A program made the position numbers and the translations under genes. A stretch of 64,000 nucleotides of DNA from CAMPJU01 sp036675265. Lineage in GTDB: Bacteria; Pseudomonadota; Gammaproteobacteria; Xanthomonadales; Xanthomonadaceae. Position 1 is the stretch's first letter; every line of letters begins with the position of its first letter. Shown in pieces: positions 55,458 through 63,236 of this stretch. Where the stretch lies: positions 1 through 64,000 of the forward strand of contig JAKFFJ010000051.1 in NCBI GenBank assembly GCA_036675265.1. Reading direction: 5' to 3'. The notes under the pieces are model-generated. The model did no database searches and had not been told where the DNA came from. It saw only the letters and a program-made list of their open reading frames with translations.

Positions 55458-56098
55458 GGGGACGCGGCCGTCGCGGGCGCCGGCCCGACGTAGCGCGCCT
55501 CGGCCTCGATGCGCAGCTCGACGGTGTCGCCCACGAGGGACGACCAGTCGTCGATGCCGAAGTCGCTGCGTTGCAGGTGCCCGCTCGCCGAGAAGCCTGC
55601 GACGCGGTGGAACGGCGGGATCGGATAGCGTTCGAGCTGGTTGAACTGCACTGCCAGGCACGCGTCCCGCGTCACGCCGTGCATCGCGAGGTCGCCGCAG
55701 ATGCGCGCGGCCCAGGGGCCGATCGGTTCGACGCGATTCGACACGAAGCGCGCATCGGGGTGGTCGTCGGCATCCAGGATGCCGATGGCCGCCCGGTTCC
55801 AGGCATCGTCGCCCAGCTCCAGGCGCCCCAGCGGCACGGTCACGTCCACCCGCGCGGACGACCAGTCGCCCGGGGCGAAGGTGATCGTCCCGGTGCTGCC
55901 CGAGACCGTGCCGATCGCGCGCGAGAAGCCGGCGTGGTCGATCGCGAATTGCACGCGCGTGTGCACCGGATCAAGCGCGTACTGTCCCGGCCGGTCGTCC
56001 GGACCTGCGTGCACGGATGCCGACGCCAGGATCGCCAGCAGCATTGCCGTCGACGGCACGGCAAGCGACAGGCGGGGACAGTGGTGGCGCGAGGGCAT
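55454..56098 (-). CDS. YceI-family periplasmic protein (second copy)
   Basis: The 214-residue product has a signal peptide (LSLAVPSTAMLLAILASASV). A YceI domain follows (YALDPVHTRVQFAIDHAGFS, TGTITFAPGDWSSARVDVTV, HPDARFVSNRVEPIGPWAAR, FNQLERYPIPPFHRVAGFSA, SDFGIDDWSSLVGDTVELRI). The DPVHTRVQF start and the RSDFGI motif are typical. It is the first gene of the operon with b561 and the other YceI; the two YceI proteins are only distantly alike, so they are not a recent duplication. The kinase gene is divergent 61 bp away. Confidence 0.9.
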   Translation of the reverse strand: MPSRHHCPRLSLAVPSTAMLLAILASASVHAGPDDRPGQYALDPVHTRVQFAIDHAGFSRAIGTVSGSTGTITFAPGDWSSARVDVTVPLGRLELGDDAWNRAAIGILDADDHPDARFVSNRVEPIGPWAARICGDLAMHGVTRDACLAVQFNQLERYPIPPFHRVAGFSASGHLQRSDFGIDDWSSLVGDTVELRIEAEARYVGPAPATAASP

Positions 56099-56159
56099 GG
56101 CCCGATGTTCGGCTAAGCTCGCCACCGCGGCAAGGATGCCGCGTGAAGGAAGGGATGCC

Positions 56160-59100
56160 ATGCGCGTCCGCGATGGCCTGCTGCTGGCCCTGTCCTTGTC
56201 GGCCCTGTCGATGGCCTGGCTGACGTCGCACGCGGCGAACGGCGTGCCGCAGCACCCGCGCTTCCGCCTGTCGGGCGTGTCCCAGGGCATGCCGCACACC
56301 ACCGTCACCGGCCTGGCGCGTGATCGCGCGGGTTACCTGTGGGTCGCCACCAACGACGGGCTGGCGCGCCACGACGGCGTCGGCTTCCGGACCTGGCGGC
56401 ACGATCCGGCCGACCCGGCGTCGCTGCGACGCAACGTGCTCGAAGCGCTGCTGGTCGACGCGCGCGACCGGCTCTGGGTGGCGAGCGAAGGCGGCGGCCT
56501 GGCGATGATGGGTGCCGGCCGCGAGGGTTTCCGCCACTTCACCCGGACGGTCGACCCGCGCATCGGCAGCGACGACGTGTGGTCGCTGGCCAGCCACGCC
56601 GACACGCTGTGGTTCGGGACGTATGCGGGCGGCCTGCACCGGATGGACACCACGCCGGGTGGTGCGTGGACGATCGAGCGCTTCGTGCATGCCGGCGGCG
56701 ATCCGCGCAGCCTGCCCGCCGACAACGTGCTCGCGCTCGCCGTCGACGACGCGGGGCGCTTGTGGGTCGGCACCACGGAAGGACTCGCATGGCACGACGG
56801 GACCGGCTTCGTCCCGGTGCCGTTGCCCGGCGGTGACGCGACGCCGATGGTGTATTCGCTGACGGCCGTCGACGGGCGCATCTGGGTCGGTACCGCGGCG
56901 GGTGCGTTCCACGTGGCATGGGTGGACGGCGGCGCGCGTGTCGGCACGCCGCCGTGGTCGGGCCATTTCCGCCATCCGGACGCGATGGTGTCGCTGGTGC
57001 GGGACCACGACGGCTGGTGGATCGGCAGCCAGCGCCGCCTGTGGCGGATCGGGGACGCCGGCGGAACGCCGGTGCCGCTGCCGCTGGGACCTGGCATCGG
57101 CCGTCCCGTGCGCGCGTTGCTCCTCCAGGACGATGGCGCGCTGTGGGCACCGGTGGCGGGCGTCGGCCTGGCCTACCTGCGGTCGGACTGGCGCCGCATC
57201 GCGCAGCTGGGGCGTGCGCAGGGCCTGGGTGGCGAGCTGTACCAGGGCATCGTGCCCGCGACCGGCGGTGGTTTCTGGATCGTGGGGCGCCCGGGCCGGC
57301 TCGAGCGCATCGATGCCGGCGGCGGCGTCGTGCCGATGGCGGCACGCCTTCGCCACGCCTTGTCCGGGCTGCGGATCCGCGCCGTCGCCGAGGATGCCGC
57401 GGGTGGCCTTTGGCTGGGGGCGGGCCGCACGCTGCTGCACGTGGATCGCGCCGGCGGCGTGCGCCGGTGGACGCCCGACGCGCCAGCCGATGCGACGCAG
57501 CAGGGCGTCATCGACCACCTGCTGGCGTCGCCGGACGGCGGGCACCTGTGGGTCGCGGCGACGGGATCGGGCGTGCAGCAGCGCGACCTGGCTTCGGGTC
57601 GCGTGCTGCGGGATCTCCCGGCGGCCGGGCACGCGGTCCTCGGCCAGGGCGAGACGGAGGCAATGCGTGCCGCGCCGGATGGGGACTTGTGGCTGGCGGG
57701 TGATGCCGGGTTGTTGCGCTTCGACGAACGCAGGGCGGCATTCGTTGCCGTCGCCGGGGTCGGACGCGGGCGCATCTACGGGTTCGATTTCGGCGGCGAC
57801 GACGTGCTCTGGGTCCACCGGTTCGACGCGCTCGAGCGGTACGCGCGTGCCGGTGGCCGCTGGCGGCTGGCCGCGCGCGCTACCGCGGCCGATGGCATTC
57901 CCGCCGTGGAATCGGGCGGGTTGCGCGTGGATGCCGCCGGTCGCCCGTGGCTGTCGACGCCGCGCGGCCTGTTCCGGTGGGATCCCGCAGCGCGGCTCGC
58001 GCGCCGGTTCGGCGTCCCGGACGGCCTGTCGACGCAGGAGTTCGTCGCGCGGACCCTGGTGCTGGACGATCGCGGCGTGTTGGCGGCGGCGCTGGCGGAT
58101 GGCGGCATCGTCCTGCTCGACACGGCCATGGTGGAACCGAAGGCGCGCACGCCACCCTTGCGGCTGGACGCGCTGTCGGTGCGGCGCGCGGGGGGCTGGC
58201 ACCCGCTCGAGCCTGCGCACGCGGTGGCCTTGCGGCCCGGCGACCTGGAGTTGCGGGTGCAAGCGCGACTGCTTGCCTTCGACGATCCGGCGGCGCGCCG
58301 GTACTGGTCGCGCGTCGACGGCGTCGATCCGCACTGGGTGGCGCAGGGCGCCGACGGCACGCGCGTGTTCGCCGGGCTGCCCATCGGCGAGCACCTGCTG
58401 CGGGTGCGCGCGCGCGATGGCAGCGGGGTTCCCGCGCCGGAGCGCCAGTTGCGCCTGCGGGTGCTGCCGCCCTGGTGGCGGACATCGTGGGCGCTCGCGG
58501 CCTGGGTGCTGTTGCTCCTGTCGGCCGTCGCCTGTGCCGGCCTCGTCTACCGGTCGATCCTTGCGCGCCGGCACGTGCTGCGCATGGAGCGCCACGAGCG
58601 ATCGGTCGCGGAGGCGGCGTCGGAAGCCAAGAGCCGGTTCCTGGCCACGTTCGGCCACGAGGTGCGCACGCCGATGACCGGCGTGCTCGGGATGAGCGAA
58701 CTCCTGCTGGGCGATGCGCTCGACCCGCGGCACCGTCGCTGGGCCGAGGCGATCCACGCCGCAGGCCACCACCTCCTGCGGCTGGTGGACGATGCGCTGG
58801 ACCTGGCGCGGATCGAGGCCGGCCGGCTGCCGGTCGCCGCGGAACGGTTCGACCTGCATGCCGTCATCGCCGAACTCGAGGCCTTCCACGCGCCACTGGC
58901 TGCGCAACGCGGGCTGGCGTGGTCGGCGACGATCGGCGACGACGTCCCGGTGGGCGTGGTCGGGGACGCGAAGCGGTTGCGGCAGGTGCTGCTCAACCTG
59001 CTCGGCAATGCGGTGAAGTTCACCGCCTCGGGCGCCGTGGCATTGCGGGTCGCCGGACGCAGTGGGGACGTGTCGCTGGTCGTCGAGGACACCGGCCCGG

Positions 59101-59306
59101 GGATGGACGATGCGCAGCAGGCCAGGTTGTTCCGTCGATTCGAGCAGGCCGATGGCGCGCGCACCGCCACGCGGTTCGGCGGCAGCGGCCTCGGGCTGGC
59201 GATCAGCCAGGAACTCGTGGCGGCCATGGGCGGGACGATTGCACTGCAGAGCGCCCCCGGCCGGGGTTCGCGCTTCGAGGTACGCCTGCCCCTGTGCGCG
59301 GCGTGA
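56160..59306 (+). CDS. Propeller-type hybrid-like sensor histidine kinase without receiver
   Basis: The 1048-residue protein has a signal peptide (LLLALSLSALSMAWLTSHAA). Periplasmic 'two-component regulator' propeller repeats follow (LARDRAGYLWVATNDGLARH, LALAVDDAGRLWVGTTEGLA and others), then a Y_Y_Y domain, a membrane segment (SWALAAWVLLLLSAVACAGL) and a kinase core. The H box is ATFGHEVRTPMTGVLGMSEL with His833. The N box is LNLLGNAVKFTASGAV, and the G boxes are VVEDTGPGMDDA and FGGSGLGLAISQELV. The protein ends directly after the ATPase domain; many relatives carry a C-terminal receiver, which is missing here. No response regulator is adjacent, so the partner is unknown. Confidence 0.92.
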   Translation: MRVRDGLLLALSLSALSMAWLTSHAANGVPQHPRFRLSGVSQGMPHTTVTGLARDRAGYLWVATNDGLARHDGVGFRTWRHDPADPASLRRNVLEALLVDARDRLWVASEGGGLAMMGAGREGFRHFTRTVDPRIGSDDVWSLASHADTLWFGTYAGGLHRMDTTPGGAWTIERFVHAGGDPRSLPADNVLALAVDDAGRLWVGTTEGLAWHDGTGFVPVPLPGGDATPMVYSLTAVDGRIWVGTAAGAFHVAWVDGGARVGTPPWSGHFRHPDAMVSLVRDHDGWWIGSQRRLWRIGDAGGTPVPLPLGPGIGRPVRALLLQDDGALWAPVAGVGLAYLRSDWRRIAQLGRAQGLGGELYQGIVPATGGGFWIVGRPGRLERIDAGGGVVPMAARLRHALSGLRIRAVAEDAAGGLWLGAGRTLLHVDRAGGVRRWTPDAPADATQQGVIDHLLASPDGGHLWVAATGSGVQQRDLASGRVLRDLPAAGHAVLGQGETEAMRAAPDGDLWLAGDAGLLRFDERRAAFVAVAGVGRGRIYGFDFGGDDVLWVHRFDALERYARAGGRWRLAARATAADGIPAVESGGLRVDAAGRPWLSTPRGLFRWDPAARLARRFGVPDGLSTQEFVARTLVLDDRGVLAAALADGGIVLLDTAMVEPKARTPPLRLDALSVRRAGGWHPLEPAHAVALRPGDLELRVQARLLAFDDPAARRYWSRVDGVDPHWVAQGADGTRVFAGLPIGEHLLRVRARDGSGVPAPERQLRLRVLPPWWRTSWALAAWVLLLLSAVACAGLVYRSILARRHVLRMERHERSVAEAASEAKSRFLATFGHEVRTPMTGVLGMSELLLGDALDPRHRRWAEAIHAAGHHLLRLVDDALDLARIEAGRLPVAAERFDLHAVIAELEAFHAPLAAQRGLAWSATIGDDVPVGVVGDAKRLRQVLLNLLGNAVKFTASGAVALRVAGRSGDVSLVVEDTGPGMDDAQQARLFRRFEQADGARTATRFGGSGLGLAISQELVAAMGGTIALQSAPGRGSRFEVRLPLCAA

Positions 59307-59315
59307 TGTCCGCTG

Positions 59316-60119
59316 TCAACGCTCGATGCCGCACTTCTCGTGCAGGCCGGCCTGCACGCCGGCATCGCCCGCATGCAACCTGTCCGCCCGGGCCAGTGCG
59401 CGCAACTCGTGCACGACGGCACCGGCGGCGGCGCGACTCTGGAGGATGGCGTAGTTGTCGGTCGACACATGGCCGCCCGCGACATTCAACGCGACAACGT
59501 CCCCGGGGCGCAGGGTGTCGAGCAGGTAGCACGACTCCACCAGCGCGGCGGCATGTTCGTCGGCGTAGCGGTTGGTGCCGGTGTCGGGGGATGCCGCGGC
59601 AAGCGCGTGCGAGGTTTCGTGGAGCGCCTTGGCGAGCGCGCGGCCGACGACGGCCGACTGGCTGGCAGCCGCCGGCGGCACCGCGACGACCAGGTCGACG
59701 ACCGGCGTTGCGCCGGCATGCGTGCGCTCGATGTCCCGCGCATGCGCATCGTCGACCAGGGTCACGACCACGCGCGCGCCGCGCGGCCCCGCGAGGCGCT
59801 GCAGCCAGTCGAGGGCCTTGTCCAGTTCGCGCGTGAACTTCCATGCCGATCCCGACCAGTCCGCCGCCAGGGCGGCGTCGTGGTGCAACGCGATCGATAC
59901 GCTGCCACGCGCTGCCTCGCGAAGCAGCCGCGGCGCGATGTCCACCTCGGCTGGCGGCTTGCCGTGGTTCACGTGGCTGGTGCTGGTGAGCTGCGTGGTG
60001 TCGCCGTCCCTGGTCGCGCGGACCCCCCACCAGTCGTGCTGGTCGTCCATCGAGGCGCAGCCCGGAAGCAGGCAGGCCGCCAGCAGGCCAACGCAGGCGG
60101 CGCGGATCGAAGGGGGCAT
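59316..60119 (-). CDS. Lipoprotein of unknown function with an HExxH-like motif
   Basis: I do not recognise a named family. The 267-residue product has a lipoprotein signal (AACVGLLAACLLPGCASMDD, Cys about residue 21). The mature part contains VDIAPRLLREAARGSVSIAL, LDWLQRLAGPRGARVVVTLV, and LAKALHETSHALAAASPDTG with HETSH at 167-171, a zinc-protease-like pattern. RYADEHAAALVESCYLLDTL follows, where Glu could be a third ligand. A periplasmic metal-dependent protease or binder is possible but unproven. The ATG at 60119 is used; a GTG four codons earlier is also in frame. Confidence 0.65.
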   Translation of the reverse strand: MPPSIRAACVGLLAACLLPGCASMDDQHDWWGVRATRDGDTTQLTSTSHVNHGKPPAEVDIAPRLLREAARGSVSIALHHDAALAADWSGSAWKFTRELDKALDWLQRLAGPRGARVVVTLVDDAHARDIERTHAGATPVVDLVVAVPPAAASQSAVVGRALAKALHETSHALAAASPDTGTNRYADEHAAALVESCYLLDTLRPGDVVALNVAGGHVSTDNYAILQSRAAAGAVVHELRALARADRLHAGDAGVQAGLHEKCGIER

Positions 60120-60173
60120 CCTGACGTGCACCCGGGCAGGATGACCGGGCCGGGTTAAAGCGGCCTTGAACGG

Positions 60174-61256
60174 CTACAGCGTCCGGACGCGGCTCCCGGC
60201 ATGCACCGCGTCCACGAGCACCGCGACCCGATCCGGGTCCATGTCGGGCGACATCCCGTGGCCCAGGTTGAACACGTGGCCGTCGCGGGAGCCACCATTG
60301 CCGGCGGCGTAGCCGTCCAGCGCCGCCTGGACCGAGGCACGGATCGCATCGGGCGTGGCGTACAACGTGGCCGGATCCAGGTTGCCCTGCAGCGCGACGC
60401 GACCATCGACGCGGCGGGCGGCGTCCTGGAGCGTCACGGTCCAGTCGACGCCGACGCCTTCGCAACCGCTGTCCGCCAGCGCGTCCAGGTGGGGCGCATT
60501 GCCCTTGCCGAACAGGATCAGCGGCGTGCGGTCGGTGCCATCGCCGCGCGGCAGTTCCGAGGCGATGCGCTGCAGGTAGCGCAGCGAGAACTCCCGGTAC
60601 ATCGCCGGCGACAGGACGCCGCCCCAGGTATCGAACACCTGGAGGACCTGCGCGCCTGCCGTGCGTTGCGCCGCCAGGTAGGCGATGACCGCGTCGGTGA
60701 CCACGCCGAGCAACCGGTGCATGGCCGCGGGGTCGTTGAGGGCCAGTGCCTTGACCTTGCCCCAGTCCTTGCTGCCACTGCCCTCGACCATGTAGCAGGC
60801 GAGGGTCCAGGGGCTGCCTGAGAACCCGATCAGCGGGACGCTGCCGTCGAGCGCCCTGCGGATCGTGCGGACGGCGTCCATCACGTAACGCAGTTCGCCC
60901 TCCATGTCGGGCACGCCCAGTCGCGCGATGTCGGCGGCGGTGCGGACCGGGCGTTCGAAGCGCGGCCCCTCGCCGTCGGCGAAGTACAGGCCCAGGCCCA
61001 TGGCATCCGGAATGGTCAGGATGTCCGAGAACAGGATCGCGGCGTCCAGCGGGAAGCGGCGCAGTGGCTGCAGCGTGACTTCGCAGGCCAGCTCGGGATG
61101 CTTGGCCAGGCCGAGGAAGCTGCCGGCCTGCGCGCGCGTGGCGCGGTACTCGGGCAGGTAGCGGCCGGCCTGGCGCATCAGCCAGACGGGGGTGCGGTCG
61201 ACGGGTTCGCGGCGCAGTGCACGCAGCAGGCGGTCGTTGCGGAGTTCGGAAGACAA
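60174..61256 (-). CDS. hemE: Uroporphyrinogen decarboxylase
   Basis: It converts uroporphyrinogen III to coproporphyrinogen III in haem synthesis. The 360-residue product shows the signatures PVWLMRQAGRYLPEYRATRA (Arg of MRQAGRYLPEY), FPLDAAILFSDILTIPDAMG with the catalytic Asp, GFSGSPWTLACYMVEG, LQVFDTWGGVLSPAMYREFS and GHVFNLGHGMSPDMDPDRVA. The start is TTG at 61256; the sequence after it, SSELRNDRLLRALRREPVDR, is the normal N-terminus and no ATG or GTG lies nearby. A WGR-domain protein gene is directly upstream. Confidence 0.97.
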   Translation of the reverse strand: MSSELRNDRLLRALRREPVDRTPVWLMRQAGRYLPEYRATRAQAGSFLGLAKHPELACEVTLQPLRRFPLDAAILFSDILTIPDAMGLGLYFADGEGPRFERPVRTAADIARLGVPDMEGELRYVMDAVRTIRRALDGSVPLIGFSGSPWTLACYMVEGSGSKDWGKVKALALNDPAAMHRLLGVVTDAVIAYLAAQRTAGAQVLQVFDTWGGVLSPAMYREFSLRYLQRIASELPRGDGTDRTPLILFGKGNAPHLDALADSGCEGVGVDWTVTLQDAARRVDGRVALQGNLDPATLYATPDAIRASVQAALDGYAAGNGGSRDGHVFNLGHGMSPDMDPDRVAVLVDAVHAGSRVRTL

Positions 61257-61281
61257 TTGGGTTCTCGCTGGATGGATCGGG

Positions 61282-61536
61282 TCAGCGCGGCGCGCCGGCG
61301 CCCTGGCTGAAGGTGACCTGGAAGCCCTTCTTCAGCTGCAGGTCGCGGGCGTGCTCGAACGCGGCGGTCGCGCTGGCCTGGTCGGCGAACTGCTCGCGCC
61401 GGAGCTGGCTGCGGCCGCCGATCTGGCCGGATTCGCGGACCAGGTTCCAGCCGCCGAGCAGGTCCCGCTCGAGCATCAGCTGCACGAAACGGGGCGCCTC
61501 GCGGCCCTCGGGGCGTTGTTGCAGGAGCAGGCGCAT
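61282..61536 (-). CDS. Small WGR-domain-like protein
   Basis: The 84-residue protein fits the small stand-alone WGR family: MRLLLQQRPEGREAPRFVQL then ERDLLGGWNLVRESGQIGGR with the W...G(G)R pattern, SQLRREQFADQASATAAFEH and ARDLQLKKGFQVTF. WGR domains bind nucleic acid or protein, as in PARPs, MolR and bacterial relatives. It lies between hemE and aroB on the same strand, 26 bp before hemE, and has no known link to either pathway. Confidence 0.75.
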   Translation of the reverse strand: MRLLLQQRPEGREAPRFVQLMLERDLLGGWNLVRESGQIGGRSQLRREQFADQASATAAFEHARDLQLKKGFQVTFSQGAGAPR

Positions 61537-61577
61537 GGGACGCGCATTGTACGGGGCGGGCGCTGCGGCCGAGCGTG

Positions 61578-62684
61578 TTACCGCCGGAGGACTTCGCGCA
61601 CCGCGGCCTCGTCCACGCCCGGCACCGGCCGCGCGGCGCCTGCGCCGTCCCACAGCACCAGTCGCAAGCCGGTCGAGGTGGCCTTCTTGTCCAGGCGCAT
61701 CCGTGCCAGCAATGCCTGCGGGTCAAGCCCGGCGGGCAGCGCCACCGGCAGTCCGAACCGGCGGAGCAGGCCCTCGAGGCGTGCGGCGTCGGCCGCCGGC
61801 GCATGGCCGAGCAACGTCGACAGCCGCGCGGCCAGCACCATCCCGATGGCCACCGCCTCGCCATGGTTCGGGGCATCGGCGGCATATCCGGATTCGGCCT
61901 CGATGGCGTGGGCGAAGGTGTGGCCGAAGTTGAGCAGGATCCGTTCGCCCTGCTCGCGCGGATCGCGCGCGACGATCGCCGCCTTGTGCGCGCATGCCCG
62001 CGCAATGGCTTCGGCCAGCGCGGCGTCGTCCCCTGCGAGCAGCGCCTGGGCGTTCGCCTCCAGCCAGTCGAGGAACGACGCATCGGCGATCGCGCCGTAC
62101 TTGGCCGTCTCGGCCAGGCCGGCCCGCAATTCGCGGTCGGGCAGCGTGCGCAACGTGGCCGTGTCGGCGAACACCGCGACGGGCGGATGGAACGCCCCGA
62201 CGAGGTTCTTGCCGGCCGGCAGGTCGACGGCGGTCTTGCCGCCAACCGAGGAGTCGACCATGGCCAGCAGCGTCGTGGGCAGCTGCACCACGTCGATGCC
62301 CCGCATCCAGCAGGCGGCAGCGAAGCCCGCGAGATCGCCGACCACCCCGCCACCGAGCGCATAGACCGTTGCGTCGCGGGTGGCACCGAGCGTCGCAAGC
62401 GCCTCGACGCAGGCTGCGAAGCCCTCGAGCGTCTTGTGCCGCTCGCCCGGTGGCAGCACGAAGCGGGCGACCACGGTGCCGGGTCGCGCGGCCTGCAGCG
62501 CCTGCGCGACCCGGTCGGCGTAAAGCGGCGCCACGTTGCCGTCGCTGGCGAGCAGGACATGGCGTCCGCGCATCGGTGCGGCGAGCAGGTCGCCGTCGGC
62601 CAGCAAGCCGGGCCCGATGTCGATCGCGTAGGGCGCGGCGCCGCCGACTGCGACCCGATGGCGGGGCGCTGCGTCGGCGGTCAC
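61578..62684 (-). CDS. aroB: 3-dehydroquinate synthase
   Basis: It forms 3-dehydroquinate from DAHP in the shikimate pathway, using NAD and a divalent metal. The 368-residue product shows the NAD-binding ATVYALGGGVVGDLAGFAAA, VQLPTTLLAMVDSSVGGKTA, DLPAGKNLVGAFHPPVAVFA, LAETAKYGAIAD and the metal site FGHTFAHAIEAESGY with NHGEAVAIGMVLA. The start is the GTG at 62684 overlapping the aroK stop (GTGA), which implies coupled translation. Confidence 0.97.
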   Translation of the reverse strand: MTADAAPRHRVAVGGAAPYAIDIGPGLLADGDLLAAPMRGRHVLLASDGNVAPLYADRVAQALQAARPGTVVARFVLPPGERHKTLEGFAACVEALATLGATRDATVYALGGGVVGDLAGFAAACWMRGIDVVQLPTTLLAMVDSSVGGKTAVDLPAGKNLVGAFHPPVAVFADTATLRTLPDRELRAGLAETAKYGAIADASFLDWLEANAQALLAGDDAALAEAIARACAHKAAIVARDPREQGERILLNFGHTFAHAIEAESGYAADAPNHGEAVAIGMVLAARLSTLLGHAPAADAARLEGLLRRFGLPVALPAGLDPQALLARMRLDKKATSTGLRLVLWDGAGAARPVPGVDEAAVREVLRR

Positions 62685-63220
62685 GCGGCCGCCCCGCGGC
62701 GCCAGCGGTCGTCCAGCAGGTGGCCCAGGCGGGCGCAGGCTTCGGCGGGTCCCAGGCCGTCGGTGTCGAAGCGCAAGTCGGCCACCTCGGCATACAGCGG
62801 CGCCCGCTCGCCGTCCAGGCGCCGGAGCACGTCTTCGCGGTCGGCACGGGCGATCAACGGGCGCGTCCGGTCGCGCGCGAGCCGGTGCAACTGTTCCTCG
62901 ATCCCGACGTGCAGGTGGACCACGAACCCGCGCGTGCGCAACAGCGCCCGGGTGCCGGCGTCGAGCACCGCGCCGCCGCCGGTCGCCACCACCAGTCCTT
63001 CGCCGGCCAGCAGCGCGGCGAGCGACGCGCGTTCGCGGGCGCGGAAGCCGGCCTCGCCCTCGCAATCGAAGATCGTCGCGACCCTGGCGCCGGTGTGGGC
63101 CTCGACCTCGCGGTCACTGTCGACGAACGCCAGCCCGAAGCGATCGGCCAGCCGCTTGCCGATGGAGGTCTTGCCGGCGCCCATCGGGCCGACCAGCACG
63201 AGGTTCGATGCGGAATCCAT
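62681..63220 (-). CDS. aroK: Shikimate kinase
   Basis: It phosphorylates shikimate in aromatic amino acid synthesis. The 179-residue product has the P-loop LVGPMGAGKTSIGKRLADRF (about 10-29), the shikimate-binding FVDSDREVEAHTGARVATIF and FRARERASL, the glycine loop VVATGGGAVLD, and the lid RDRTRPLI. It is the first gene of the aroK-aroB pair. The 16 bp between it and the upstream kinase gene contain no promoter. Confidence 0.97.
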   Translation of the reverse strand: MDSASNLVLVGPMGAGKTSIGKRLADRFGLAFVDSDREVEAHTGARVATIFDCEGEAGFRARERASLAALLAGEGLVVATGGGAVLDAGTRALLRTRGFVVHLHVGIEEQLHRLARDRTRPLIARADREDVLRRLDGERAPLYAEVADLRFDTDGLGPAEACARLGHLLDDRWRRGAAA

Positions 63221-63236
63221 GGCGGGATGCTAAGGC

